Of a stretch of 64,000 nt of DNA, positions 43,904 to 56,100 are shown one piece after another. The DNA comes from Mugil cephalus. Its lineage: Eukaryota; Chordata; Actinopteri; Mugiliformes; Mugilidae. Both the position numbers and the translations under genes were made by a program. Each line of letters starts with the position of its first letter. The stretch's first letter is position 1. The stretch covers positions 13,003,001 to 13,067,000 of the forward strand of contig NC_061779.1 in the NCBI RefSeq assembly GCF_022458985.1. The letters are read 5' to 3'. The notes beneath the pieces were generated by a model. It saw only the letters and a list, made by a program, of their open reading frames with translations. It was not told the DNA's origin and made no database searches.

Positions 43904-44924
43904 GATGCTACAGAAAGAGCTTCTGTCTCTCTGCGGAGGTTCAGCTCAACCAGGAACCGACAGTAAATTAAATCCTCCTAAACCGGTCCGGGTGGGACTG
44001 CCCGTGGTTTTGCCGGATACTGCAGACACAAACAAAAAAAAACACTTACCAAAGCACCACAACAACAACAATATTTAAATATTAACGTTTTTATGGGGGG
44101 CAGTTATTGCCGTAATTAATGGATGAAATTATTATTCTATTATGTTTTCTTGACAGTTTACACGGTGTAATACCTTCATGATGTTGGTACCTATATTTTA
44201 TTTTTTTATTATTATTATTATTATTTTTACATGAAAGTTTTAGCGGCAGAATTTTCTTTTTCTAATTTTGTCCACTGATAACAAGGTTGCGTTTGTAAGT
44301 AATTACTTAGATTAAAGAAAGTCAGGAGACGAGGTTAGGGACTGTCTCAAAAGTATACTGCACCAAATTAAGGGAAGTGTGGTGCATTGGAGTTTCTGGT
44401 CAGGGGTCTAAATAATCTGAAAGGCCACATCGGTCGCATTTTCTACAACTCCGGTACTTAAGATGTTCATACGTTTGTATAACAAATACTTATTTATTTT
44501 TTTTGTACTGATCGTAGCCGTAAACACTCCATACATTTCTCTACTGCAGGATGAGTAAGGGATTGCCTTATCTTTTCTTATCTCATTTTCTTCAGGCACA
44601 CAGTGGCCTTTGTGTTGTAGTTAGTCCACAACATATCATTAACACAAAGAATAATTTTATGCGTGTTACTCTACACCCGAAGATGTGACGTTTGTATTCA
44701 TCATACAATTTTAGAACAAAACACGGGGGAGACATTCTGCGTTATTAGAAGTGTCAATTTTACAACAAAGTGGCAAACAAATAAATAAGGACAGCAGGCC
44801 CTACAAGTCGCAAGGTTTGCCAATCAGAGGCAATTGAATTTCTTTTACTAGTTAGTGAATTCGTTTTAAATATCGCTGATTTATTTATTTTTTGTTGTTC
44901 CCTGGCTGCTTGATGATAATTTTC
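43904..44924. other. dnaja2 upstream region, no gene seen
   Basis: Presumed dnaja2 promoter and 5' UTR lie just above 43903 (higher coordinates, since the gene is on the minus strand). The rest is AT-rich with no coding pattern. Confidence 0.4.
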
Positions 44925-45967
44925 ACTAGTAGTGTGCGGATCGATCCAAATATCAATAAGATCGATACCAATCGCGTCATCGATATTGATCGATACATAC
45001 GTAATGCGATCGATACTTAAGTTTCCGTTTGACTGCACGGGTTTCATTTAAAGAGGCGACTTGACTGTGTTTGTGAAGGAAGCCTTTATTATTTCTCCTG
45101 TCTCCGTGGTAATGAGTTAATTTCCTCAGTTTTCTCGAGATCTCCAGATGAATAACTCGAGATCTTGAGTTCACAGAGGAAATTAACTTGTTTGTCATGG
45201 GAAAACGGAAGAAGTAATAAATGATGGCATGGCCGGTTAGCACTGATGCTGATGTCTTGTATGTTCCTCCTGTGCCTGCATGGGTTTTCTCCGGTTGCTC
45301 CAGGTACAATTAGCTTGTTAGGCTAATTGGTGATTCTAAATTGACCCTAGGTGTGTTTATTTATTTATTTATTTTTTGTCTTATGTGTTAGCCACGCGAT
45401 AGACTGTCGACCTATCCGGGGTTTGGCAGCTGGGATAGGCTCCAGCAACCCCTGCGACCCTAGCGAGGATAAGTGGTAGTAGAAGATGAGATGAGATGAG
45501 ATGAGATGAGATGAGATGAGATGAGATGAGATGCTTGGGACTTCCATAATTGCTTAAATTGTTTAAATGCAGCTGCTGTCATAGAGCGGACTCGCTCTGC
45601 ATTCAATGCACTTTGAAAGTGCAGTGAAGGGAGAGATTTAGTGATTTGTAGAGATTTCTATTTTACTGAACACCCTGTCTGAAAAATAAATTGATTTCAT
45701 TTGTTGTGATAATTTTGTGTCGTTTCTGAACAGAAAACTTATAAACATTGCCCATGTTGTTTTACTGGATTTTAGCTGACTAATGAACCAAAAGGCAAAT
45801 CCTCAAAACACTTAAAGGTCGTCCTTCATATTTAGATCGATGATGCATCAACATTAACCTTTTTTTTAAAAAAAAAAAAGAAAGAAAGAAAGAAACGAAA
45901 GGTATCGGCTTTGTATTCACTTGGTGTCGTATCGATACCAAATCTAGCGGTATCGCACACCGCTAGT
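44925..45967. mobile_element. hAT-like DNA element with inverted ends, carrying a nested repeat
   Basis: The left end reads ACTAGTAGTGTGCGGAT and the right end, reverse complemented, ACTAGCGGTGTGCGATA, so the termini form an imperfect inverted repeat about 1.04 kb apart. Both ends carry runs of ATCGAT-type steps (left GATCGATACCAATCG, right GTATCGATACCAAATC). This terminal style is one I associate with fish hAT elements. No transposase is visible. I could not identify an 8-base target duplication. It includes a perfect 13-base inverted repeat (45115-45127 and 45176-45188) and an inserted SINE-like repeat. Confidence 0.6.
45228..45533 (+). repeat. Nested fish interspersed repeat with (GATGA)n tail
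   Basis: Diagnostic blocks in order: GGTTAGCACTGATG, GCATGGGTTTTCTCCGG, GGCTAATTGGTGATTCTAAA, GATAGACTGTCGACC, CAGCTGGGATAGGCTCCAGC, GCGACCCTAGCGAGGATAAG. These belong to one of the most abundant short repeats in fish genomes. It ends in about ten GATGA units (45483-45533). It sits within the hAT-like element. Confidence 0.75.
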
Positions 45968-46464
45968 CAACACAGCCCCTCCGGTCCAGCAGGCCAGGCT
46001 GTGAGGCTACGGTCTACCGTGGTCTACCGTGAAACGCCAGTGTGACATTGCAGCCGGGGGAAGGGTTTAGCTAACAACGCAGTCATGACCGGACAGGTAC
46101 GGGCCTCCGGGTGACCTGACAGCTCAAAGTCGCCGAGTTGCCGCTCAAGCCTGCACATGACAGCTGATGAAATAATGGACCAAAGGTAACACAGCCGCTT
46201 GTTCTTTTGCGGAGAGCAACGTCTCATGTCCCGACGTAAACCCTTGTGCGAGCCGCGTCGCTTGTCAAGTGGTCGGAAGACGGCAACTAGCTCTGAACCA
46301 GGAGGATGTCGTCCCGGTGCTTATGTACTTAGCCAGGCAGCCAGCGATAAATAACTGACCCATATTAGCTTTTAATCTACACGTCGTCCGTTTTTAAATA
46401 GTTTGGTAGCGCTAGCAAGGAGTGAGGGCACTGCTAACGGACTGGTTTACGATCTACGTGCAAG
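45968..46464 (+). promoter_or_regulatory. ppp6r2: Presumed ppp6r2 promoter and first non-coding exon
   Basis: Sequence here is less AT-rich than its surroundings. A donor CAAG|GTAAGA ends at 46464 and would close a non-coding first exon. The transcription start is not visible. A short direct repeat (GGTCTACCGT twice) lies at 46010-46030. Confidence 0.4.
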
Positions 46465-47483
46465 GTAAGAGAAAGGCACCGTGGTTTCGAGCTGCAGACA
46501 CCGAAAAAAAAAAGGAGCCGAGTTAAAGTGACTTGCGTGGACCAGCTCAGTAACATCATGAATTCACACGGATACGGAGTGTTACCGTGTTATAGCTAAT
46601 GTCCATTAATAGCTAACTCTAAGCGTTTCCAGATGATCTCGGGACGCCTCGTAGGCCTGTGGTAAAGCTGGCCACGGTTGTGCTGTTGCATGAAATTTAA
46701 CATCCACTAATAGCTATTGGGTAATGATGGATTTACAAAAACCTCGTGCCCTCAAAAAAAAAAAAAAAAAAAGGCACCTGTTTAGCGTCAACATGTTTGT
46801 TCGGGGGGATGTGTAGCTACACGCAGAGAGTCGATAATCTTGTGCAGTCAATTTCAATGGTGCCTGGTTGAGTTAGTCATGTTACAGCTTCAATTCAAGA
46901 TGTAAAACTGCAGATTAACCTTCTTGTTCTCGTGTGTGGCCGGTGTCTTTGAACACGAGGATTATGCACGGATGATTCCCATCTAACAGCCAGGTTGATT
47001 AAAATGGATCCATTATTGTTGCTGTGGCCTGATTTGCTTCAGGACGTTGAACTTAAAGCCAGTGGATGATGCTTGTCTCAACAAACCTTCAGCTATTATC
47101 ACTCCTGCGCCCAGTCTCAAGTTGTAGTAACACAGATGTCAACATGCAAGACTGTGTTGTACTCTCAGAAGTATTGCAAATTTAAACGTAGCTTCACACC
47201 AATATTTTTTTATTATTATTATTATTTAACATCACTATTCTTCTCTGTCTCCAAATACTATTTGCTTATGTAACTGGATGTGTGAGGCCTTTCTCAAATC
47301 AATCTCAGGGCAGATGTGCAGCACTAACTCGATTACAGATGCATTGCTTCCTGCTTTTTTTTTTTTTTTTTCCTGAGCGAGGCGTGCAAGCACAGTCTCT
47401 CCGAATTAACCTCTTTTAAAGAGCAGATCTGGAAATAGTTCAGTGACAGTTGTTGTTGTCTTATTTTTCTCGTCTTTCTCCAG

Positions 47484-47643
47484 GCCGGAGGCATCCTCTA
47501 CAGATTGTGTGTGTCTGTTGTGGGTATGAGTAAAGTGGGTGTGCCGTGGCTGTGTGAATTTGCCGACGCTCACTGATGTAGTATCTAAAGGACAAATGGC
47601 CGTTTAGCGAGACCAAACTGAGGATACCGCTCCTTGTCCACAC
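47484..47643 (+). other. ppp6r2: ppp6r2 second leader exon with upstream ORF
   Basis: An acceptor with a good pyrimidine tract ends at 47483 and a donor CAC|GTAAGT starts at 47644. It holds a 16-codon upstream ORF from ATG 47526 to TGA 47574-47576, immediately overlapped by an ATG-TAG start-stop at 47575-47580. Whether all transcripts include it is unknown. Confidence 0.5.
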
Positions 47644-47834
47644 GTAAGTGCATTCACACAGACAGGTTTGCTTATGCAGCATGAAGTTAAAAATACTGTC
47701 ATAAACATACAAAAAACTTACAAATGGCATATGAATTTCTAATAGAGATGAATGAAGTATCCATCTACCTAATATCAGTCTCAGTGATACATTCTCTGAT
47801 CAACAGCTAAGTGTACATAACCGTGACGTCAGCC

Positions 47835-50800
47835 ATGTTTTGGAAGTTTGACCTACACACGTCCTCTCATCTGGAGGCTTTACTGGACAAGGAGGATGTC
47901 ACACTCCTTGAGCTCATGGATGAGGAAGATGTGCTGCAGGAGTGCAAGGCCCAAAACCGGAGGTCTGCATGTGCTAGCTAAATAATTTCATGTCGGTATT
48001 TAGCCACTTTTGATAACTTCTACTAACTGGTGCCTCTTTCCTTACCATCATGGATGTGTAGACTGCTCCTGTTCCTGTGCCAAGATCAGTGCATGCAGGA
48101 GCTGGTCCGTATGATCACGACAGAGCCCCCTGCTGGTGGAGAGGAGACCAAGCGCTTCAAGTAGGTTCACTTGTATAAAATATGCTGATGGTGTAAATGG
48201 TGTCCAGGAAGAATGTGTCCTGCTTGTGCTGCACTAATTTGTATCTTTTACTTGCCACTTTATAATAGAGCCTAGTCCCAAGAAAGGCTCGTATTTGTAC
48301 AAATTGTTTCAATCCAACAACTACTTCTACTTAATTGCTACTTGGAAAATCAACATGAAAAAATGTTGCCTCATTTTACTTCAAATTGTGTTCTCTTTGT
48401 TTATTACAGGTATTCAAATATAGCGTGTGAGCTGTTGACATGTGATGTGGGAGTGATCAATGATAAGCTGGGTAATGAGGAGCCTCTGCTGGAAACCCTG
48501 TACGCCTTCCTGGAGCAGCCATCCCCACTTAACCCCCTCCTGGCATCTTTTTTTAGCAAGACAATTGGTAACCTCATCGCACGGAAGACTGAGCAGGTAA
48601 CACACGCTCACACACGCAGGTAAATCAAAGGGCATGCAAGATGAAGACGACAGCTACCGCAGCTATTATTCTGTTGCTGTGTTTTTTTTTTTCTTTCTTC
48701 TGAGGGTGCTTATTGCACGGTAATAGAAATTCTCACAGAACAAGCCGCTCTCGTCTGAGTAGGCGATAGGGTTTTGTTTCCCTTGAAATGCCAACATGCT
48801 GACGTGCCAACACACCAACCATGCACATGGTGTTAACTCATGAGTGATTAGATTACTTCAAAGCCTTATTATCTTACAAATCCAGATTAACATACTACAT
48901 CTAGTCCTGGAAGTTGTGACACATGGTATGGATTTGAAAAGATTTTGGTGACCCCTTCTGACCTTCACCCCCATTTTAGTCCAACATAACTCAAAAGCTA
49001 ATGGCTGGGCTTACTGTTGTTGTTGTTGTTGTTGTTGTTGTGGATATCGTCACCTTTATCAGACAAATATTGGGATTTCCACACACTGAAAACACAAGGA
49101 AAGCCTTATTTTCTTAGCACCACAAGTATCACTCGTGTTGGACTTTGCACACAGCTACTTAATATGCATTTTTATACTCATTATGTGTAAATGTGTAGAT
49201 ACAAGTTATTTAAATATGCAAGGTCATAAGGTCGTGTGTGCACACCTCAGTTTGTCCAAGGGAAAGAGGCTCTTGAGATTTCTCAAAGGCCACTCTAATG
49301 ACACCTACTTCAGATTCTTGTGTTGAACAATAGTAATTAATTAATAGTGATTCAAATAAATAAATGCCTGAATGAAATGATTCACTGTTGATGTCAGGTG
49401 TAAACGTCTTAGCCTTTAAGCTCAACCACTCTTATTATATATCAGAGAATAAGAAGAAGAAGAAGAAGAAGAAGAAAAAGATTCTGGAGTCATTGGTATT
49501 TGCATGTACTCAGGTTTTTAAAATATTTGCCTTTGTTTCTTCTTCTGTCATCACAAAAAGCGAAAAAAAAGTTGGAGGTGACAGAATGCAATCTAAGAAG
49601 TGCTGCTCGAAGGATATGGTTGCATATTTAAAAGACGAATGTTTGTTTATATAAAATATTACCACTTATTCGTCATGATATTTTTTCCTAACCGGAAACA
49701 ATAGTGAAGATTTCGGAAATGAAAGTGGCACGATCTTGTCCTGATTTCCAATTTTCCATTTCTCCTCCTCACTCTTTTGTTTAGGTGATCAGTTTCCTGC
49801 GACGAAAGGAGGGATTCCTTTCCTTGGTCCTGAAGCACATTGATACGTCAGCCATGATGGATGTGCTTCTGCGCCTTATCAGTTGTGTAGAGCCACCCCC
49901 TCTGCGACTTGAGACTCTTACGGTATAAGAGAAATGGAACAAACATCTCATACTTTTGTTTTTTTAAACTCTAAATTTTCTGTGCAGTTATAACTTTGAT
50001 GTTTTCTCAACAGTGGCTGAATGAACAGAAACTGGCCCAGAGACTGATAGAGCTCATTCACCCTGAGAGAGATGAAGAGGTAGGATAGAAGATGGTTATG
50101 TATTTAAAACGTACACTCAAAAGCACTTGAAGACTGCAGAGAGCTTATAAGATTAAATGTCTAAACGTTTACATTAATTTTCCTCACAGAGGCAGTCCAA
50201 TGCATCTCAGACTTTGTGCGACATTATCCGTCTGAGCAGAGACCAGGCCAATCAGCTCCAAGAGATTTCACAGCCTGACCCTTTGCTGACCGTGCTGGAG
50301 TCGTAAGTCAGGAGATACGTGCATGCATGCATGTTCACACTCTTCAAACAGGATGCAGAGGCAGCGTCACTCTCTTGTGTTTCCACAGGCAGGAGTGTGT
50401 GGAGCAGTTGTTGCAGAACATGTTCTCAGGAGAGAGGACTGAGAGCTGTATCGTCAATGGGATTCAGGTTCTTCTCACCCTGCTGGAAATCAGGAGGCCT
50501 GTGTGAGTGAGAGACTGTGAATACATTTTAAACATGACCACTGGCCTTTACGATTTATCCCAGCTTGTATCCAGAGCAAGTCTGGATCGTTGGCCTTAAT
50601 TTTCTGTGTTATCAGTTGCTTCACACATCTATTTTCTCTTTTAGAAAAGTGTTTTCTGTCTGCGTGTATGACAGGGTGGACGGTGTAATGGACGCTCAGG
50701 GATTCGAGAGAAGTTACACTGTTAATAGCAGCATTTTGTTGGCCATACAGCCACACCTGATACACTTCCACCAGTTACTTCTGGAGCCACCCAAGGTATC

Positions 50801-52659
50801 TGAATCAAGACATTATCATTTATTATAAGTCCTTATTATCAACATGTGTAATAAATAATAACAATAATAATAATTAATCAATAAAGAAACTGGAGAGTTG
50901 TGTCATAACAATGTATTTCATCCTTACAGCTACACTCACAACACGCTCTTTTATTTTATGGTTATGTTCCATTCACAACCATTGATATACCTTTGCTATA
51001 GGGTAGTTGCACTTGTTTAACAAAACTGCTCTAAACAGTGTCCCCTACATCTGTGCATTTTCAGAGGGCCCCTATGCTGACTACCCTGGGTGTGCTGGAG
51101 GAACCATTGGGAAACACACGTCTGCACGTGGCCAGACTAGTGGCCTCTCTGCTTTATACCAGCTCAGCAAGCCATGCAGTCGTAGCACAGGAGCTCTGCA
51201 GACTCAATACAATGGATCTTCTTCTGGTAAACGAGCAAACACGCTGTAATTTCACAATTTCAAAGTGCGGTGTAGAGAACGTGACCGATGTTTTAAATGC
51301 ATGTCCCCTTTTCAGGATCTGTTCTTCAAGTACACGTGGAACAACTTTCTGCATCTCCAAGTGGAGCTCTGTGTTGCTGCCATCCTCCGGCCCTGTGCCC
51401 ATGAAATGAGGCTTCAGCCTGCTTTGGGTTCGCACGAAAAAAAGCTTCAGGACGCGGCGCAAGAGCAGGATTCGACTGAGGCCCCGACGTCCGAACCTTC
51501 AGTCACCTCTGAAAACTCTGCACATAACTTAATGGTGACTCATGTAGGTGTCTCTGCTTTTGTTTAAATTCACGAGGCGTATGCATCACGCGGTCCACGT
51601 TAGCGGTCGGCATGGCGCCTCTTTGGGAAGTTAAACAATTATTTTTGTCTTTTACAAGTTGTTCCAGCACTGCCACCTTGTCCCAAGGATTCTGGAGGCT
51701 TGGGAAGAGAACGATAAAACGCAGTAAGTAACTTTGAGATCTTGGCGTGCTGTTGTTTTTTGGTAATCTGCAGACATTTGTGGGTTTCTCTGAAGTGTCG
51801 TTCTTTGTTCAGGTCAGAAGGTGGTATGAGGAGAGGGTACATGGGACACCTGACCAGGATTGCCAACACTGTGGTACACAACTTGGAGAAAGGACCGGTT
51901 CACACCCAGATTAGTAGCCTCATCACAGGTGTGTGTGTGGGCACGTGTACATTCCTGTGTGCATGAAAGGAAAAGTAGAAACTGACCCTGCAGGAGTATT
52001 GCTTCTATAATGTTGTTGTTGTTGTGTTTTTTGGATGTAGAGCTGCCAGAGGACTACAGAGGGCGCTGGGAAACCTTCGTGGACCAGACACTGTCAGAGA
52101 CAAATAGAAAGAACACCATAGACCTGGTAAACCCCTCACACATTCACGTCTTCAGTATTTAGCAGCTGTTTATAACTGTACTCACATTCAGATTTTAAAT
52201 GCTACATTTGTATTCGTGTCCAGATTGGCACTGGAAACCCGCGCCCTTCCTCAGAGGATGATATGGAGAGTCCCTTCCCTAAGGAGCTGACAATACAGCA
52301 GGTATATACACAGAAAGCCAGAATACGTTGGCCTTCTGTAATGAGCGATAGTTTTCTAATTATTCTAGTCACAATGTGTTTTTTAGGCTTTTTCAGACTA
52401 CCAGATCCAGCAGATGACTGCTAACTTTGTGGACCAGTTTGGCTTCAATGATGAGGAGTTTACAGATCATGATGACAGCATTGGGTAAATAACTCACATC
52501 ATTCTTTTGCGCTATTGTGTTATTTTGATGATGGCCTGACTGAGTGATTCCCACTCACATTGCAGGGCAACGTTTGACCGGATTGCAGAGATCAATATCA
52601 ACATTGATGCTGGCCAGGACACTGTGAGTTTTTTCACACATTTGTGTTCAAATTGTATT

Positions 52660-52710
<51 letters not shown>

Positions 52711-55700
52711 GTAGTTTGTTAATTCTTAATGATAATATCTTTTAGCCACAAGGGGGCAGAACTTAATTAAAACGTCCTTCATAAACAGCTGACTCAGGGA
52801 TTAAAGAGAGGTGTTTAAATCATCCACCTGCCTTTTTTTTGCAGGCTAACACAGCCGTGTTTGAGGCCTGTTCCAAGGAGAGGATTCAGCCCTTTGATGA
52901 TGACGATGAGGACATATGGGAGGAGAAAGAGATCAACTATGCAACACAAACCAAGTCCCGGAACAGGTACTTAAAAGTCCCTAAACAGCATTATTCTTGA
53001 GTTACTTACTCACTTACTGGCTCAATCAGACATATTATTATTATTACTTAATCTTTTATTTGTTTCAAGGTTTGGTGGGTCACAGTCCCCCCAAGGCCAA
53101 GCAGCCAATAAGACCTGTGAGAAGACGGGAGCTTGCGGCTCTGAGGCCTCTGAAAGAGCAACAGACTCAGACTCTGAGGAAGAAGACCCTAAAGACGACC
53201 TGGATCCTTTCTCAAGTCAGGAGCAGACGGAGACCACTAAAAGTTAGATCATTTTTGTTTTATAGAAATGCAGGATAGTTATTTCTCTGCACACATACAT
53301 ACAATGTGATGCTTTTCCTCGTCAGACACTGGATGGGTTGCAGACTTTGGAGAGGTGAACTCAAAGGCTCCTGCAGCAGGTGCTGGCTTTGCCGCCTGGG
53401 ACACTCCAGCCTCCCAACCAACTTCAACAGAGGCTGAGGAGAAGGGGTGGGCCAAGTTCACCGACTTCCAGCCTTTCTGTTGGTGAGTTTGGCAATGTAA
53501 TATATTTGAGACGTTACTTATGAATCAAAACATTACAGCAAAGATTTGAGTGATAACTGAGAATATGCGATATTTTAAGAAAATCTCAATGGCATTATTA
53601 CTTTTCTTAGCTCTAAGTGTGACCTCTGTCTCCCAGCTCTGAAACAGGACCCAGATGCAGCTCTCCTGTGGACTCGGAGCTCAGTGGATCAGACAACACC
53701 AAACCAAACCAGAACCGTAAGTTGCTGCAGTATGACTGATAATATATACAATACTGTATTCAGAAAATACAATAACAGAAGTCATGTGTGTTCAGATTGA
53801 TGGAATGGGCGCCTTTTGGGCTTTAAAACACTTGGAATCACATTTTACCAAACACTGCAAACCCAGATTTAGAGCTTTTGTTTCAGTTAGAGCTATTCCT
53901 TAATTAGTTGTGACAGATTTAGAGGGGAAATGTATTTTCTCAGGATTTAAAAACCAAAGTCGCTTTCTGAAATGACCATCATGTTTCTTCTCACTCGCTG
54001 TGTCCACAGCATGTGTGTGGAGTGTGTGCGTGGCGAGAAAAGCTCCACTGGTGGCATCAGACACCTCGTCGTCCAGCAGCTCAGACAGCGACGAGGAAGA
54101 AGGAAAGACAGAGTCCACATCCAGTGAGACGGTCACCACAGAGACCATCACCACCGGCGCCGGCAAGGAGACCATCCGGCTCACCATGGACGCCAAAAAC
54201 GAAAGGGCGGTCTTCACCAGGTACTGTGGCCCGTATGAGCTCCCTCTCTCCCTTTACTGCAGTGTCAAGTGCTTTTATAGAGCCTTCCCTTCCCTTTTTT
54301 GTCCAAACGTTTTCCTGTAAAATTTTACTTCCCCCTTCTCTGCTTCTCGTCTGATATCCTCCTCCTCCTGTGTGTTCCCTCCTCTCCCGTCTCCCCTTGA
54401 CTCCAGAGTATTCAGACCTGCAGTCAGACGGTATGTTATGCTTGAGGTCCTGAAGTGGGGAATGCTTTCCTGACGTTGTATGAAGGATTGCTGCATTTAA
54501 CAGGATGTGGAGTAAAAATCCCTTGTGCCATAATTCAGGCCAATCCCAGTTCATTAAAAAAAAACCGCACTAACCTACAACTGGGAGAACCAATAGGAAC
54601 ATTCCTCTCCTGGGTTTATCCCATATATTCTCAACGTGAAACAGTTCACTCTACATTTTTAGAAACATTTGGTACTCATTCGGTTACACAAAAAGACACG
54701 ATAATTATTTAAAAGCTGAAAGTACCCAAGTGGATGTGGTTTGTTTTCATTCAGGGCACCATCACCACTAACGGCCAGATAGCATGCTGTGAACAAAGGT
54801 TGCTACCAGTCCGACATGTCAACATGCTAACAAACCAGTACATTGATTAGCAGGTTACTAACAGTGCACCAGCGAAGCATGCCACATTCAAACAGATCCT
54901 TATTTGAGACCCTCAGCTCAACTCTCGGTGTGATTTTGGCCAATCAGCTGATCAGCTGTGCTCTGGCAGAAAGAGGATGAGGAATGCATACGTTGCTATA
55001 AGAGCTGGGCATGATAATGACCAATGTGCACAGACCAGGTAACTGTGGGGGAACTTAGCTAACAGCAAAAGCTTCCATTTATATCTGTACTCCATTTATT
55101 TTTATTTATTTATTTTAATACAGCTGTTTGTTTGTTTTTTGTTTGTCTGTTTTCAGTGACGCGGATCAGTTGCCAGTAGAGGGACTGTCCGTCAAAGACA
55201 ACGAGAAAGAAAGCGACAAAGGAAATAAACATGGAAGCTGTATCAGCCCGAATACCGCCAGTCCAAGTAACCAGTCAGCTGCTGTCACACAGTGAGTGTG
55301 TGTGTTTTGTATACAGCTCATCAGATGAGGGATGAGGTCACCACACACAATGATTCATCTCTGTCAAAGCAACCGAAGAGCCTTTGCATAAACATGCATA
55401 AACACTGTAGCTTTACATTCTGGTTGTTATTTGGATAGTTTGAACCATCTTATATGTTGTAATGTGATTTTACCCACCTGATTAATTCCTGTAATTTTAG
55501 GACACAAAAGGTTTACACAGACTGTGTTAATGTATTACATAGAAAATACATTTACATTTTACCTGGGGACTAAATAGGCTCTCGGCCAATTGCAGGGAAC
55601 CTGACAGAGTCAGCGTGGAATATGGTGCCTCGTGATTGGCTCAGCAGCGATAGGGGGCGGGGTATGGGGTCGGTATGAAACGGTGCGCTGTTGAGGCAGC

Positions 55701-56100
55701 TTCTGTATCGCTGAATGGGTGAAGTACTGACTGAAAAGTAAAGTTTTCTGGCTCCCTTTATCCCTTTATTAAGATATGTTGGATTCATATCAATCAAGAA
55801 AGAAATTTAAATTTGTGGGGGAAATTTTAAAACAAATATACAAAAAAAATGTGTAATCAACCAAAGATTTTGCAACCTCCCCTGCAGTACCTCCGCAGAC
55901 TCCGTGGGGGTCGTGGACCCCCTGTTGCAGACTCATGCTGTAGATTCACATTTGATTGTTTTGGTACTTTGGTTATGTATTTTTAATATTTCAGTTTACG
56001 CCTTGAGGTTTGAACTGTGGCAAACGAATAAGTGAATTTGTGTCCCTCTTTGTTTTTACCTTACAGAGAGACGCAGTCGTCCGCTAACGGGCCGACCTAA
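47835..56100 (+). CDS. ppp6r2: Serine/threonine-protein phosphatase 6 regulatory subunit 2 (SAPS domain)
   Basis: Twenty-three coding exons give about 922 residues: 47835-47962, 48062-48160, 48410-48596, 49785-49922, 50014-50079, 50190-50302, 50389-50502, 50675-50795, 51065-51226, 51316-51543, 51659-51723, 51813-51928, 52041-52126, 52224-52301, 52387-52484, 52566-52623, 52845-52966, 53070-53242, 53326-53482, 53637-53716, 54010-54220, 55157-55291, 56067-56100. The first exon starts [20 protein letters not shown], the SAPS-family N terminus that docks PP6c. The helical SAPS domain runs to about residue 520, with [11 protein letters not shown] and [22 protein letters not shown] and VCVARKAPL in the tail pick PPP6R2 over PPP6R1 and PPP6R3. 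The acidic/Ser-rich tail is likely disordered. It scaffolds protein phosphatase 6 in the cytoplasm. Confidence 0.94.
49015..49041. repeat. (TTG)n microsatellite
   Basis: About nine TTG units within the large ppp6r2 intron 48597-49784. A (GAA)n run lies at 49450-49476 in the same intron. Confidence 0.85.
52657..52710. repeat. (TTTC)n microsatellite
   Basis: About 54 bases of clean TTTC tetranucleotide repeat in a ppp6r2 intron (52624-52844). Confidence 0.9.
54407..54430 (+). other. ppp6r2: Possible 24-base microexon of ppp6r2
   Basis: Between the exons ending 54220 and starting 55157, a 24-base segment is bounded by CTCCAG and GTATGT. It would add eight residues (VFRPAVRR-like) without changing phase. 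It is not needed for an open frame, so it could be a cassette exon or chance. Confidence 0.35.
55740..55945. mobile_element. Non-autonomous hAT-like repeat, copy 2
   Basis: Shares TTATCCCTTT, ATGTTGGATTCAT and AAATTTAAATTTGTGGGG in the same order with 21297-21605. It continues with CCTGCAGTACCTCCGC and GGACCCCCTGTTGCAGAC, an end partly complementary to the start of copy 1. It lies in the last ppp6r2 intron. The preceding 55570-55739 may belong to the same element. Confidence 0.6.

Noticed and set aside
50649-50674. Earlier acceptor for ppp6r2 exon 8
   Set aside because: Both acceptors keep the frame, but the one ending at 50674 gives a length closer to the family and has the better pyrimidine tract; the earlier one stays a minor possibility.
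54081-54554. 157-codon minus-strand ORF
   Set aside because: Shadow of the ppp6r2 exon 54010-54220 in another frame, then intron.
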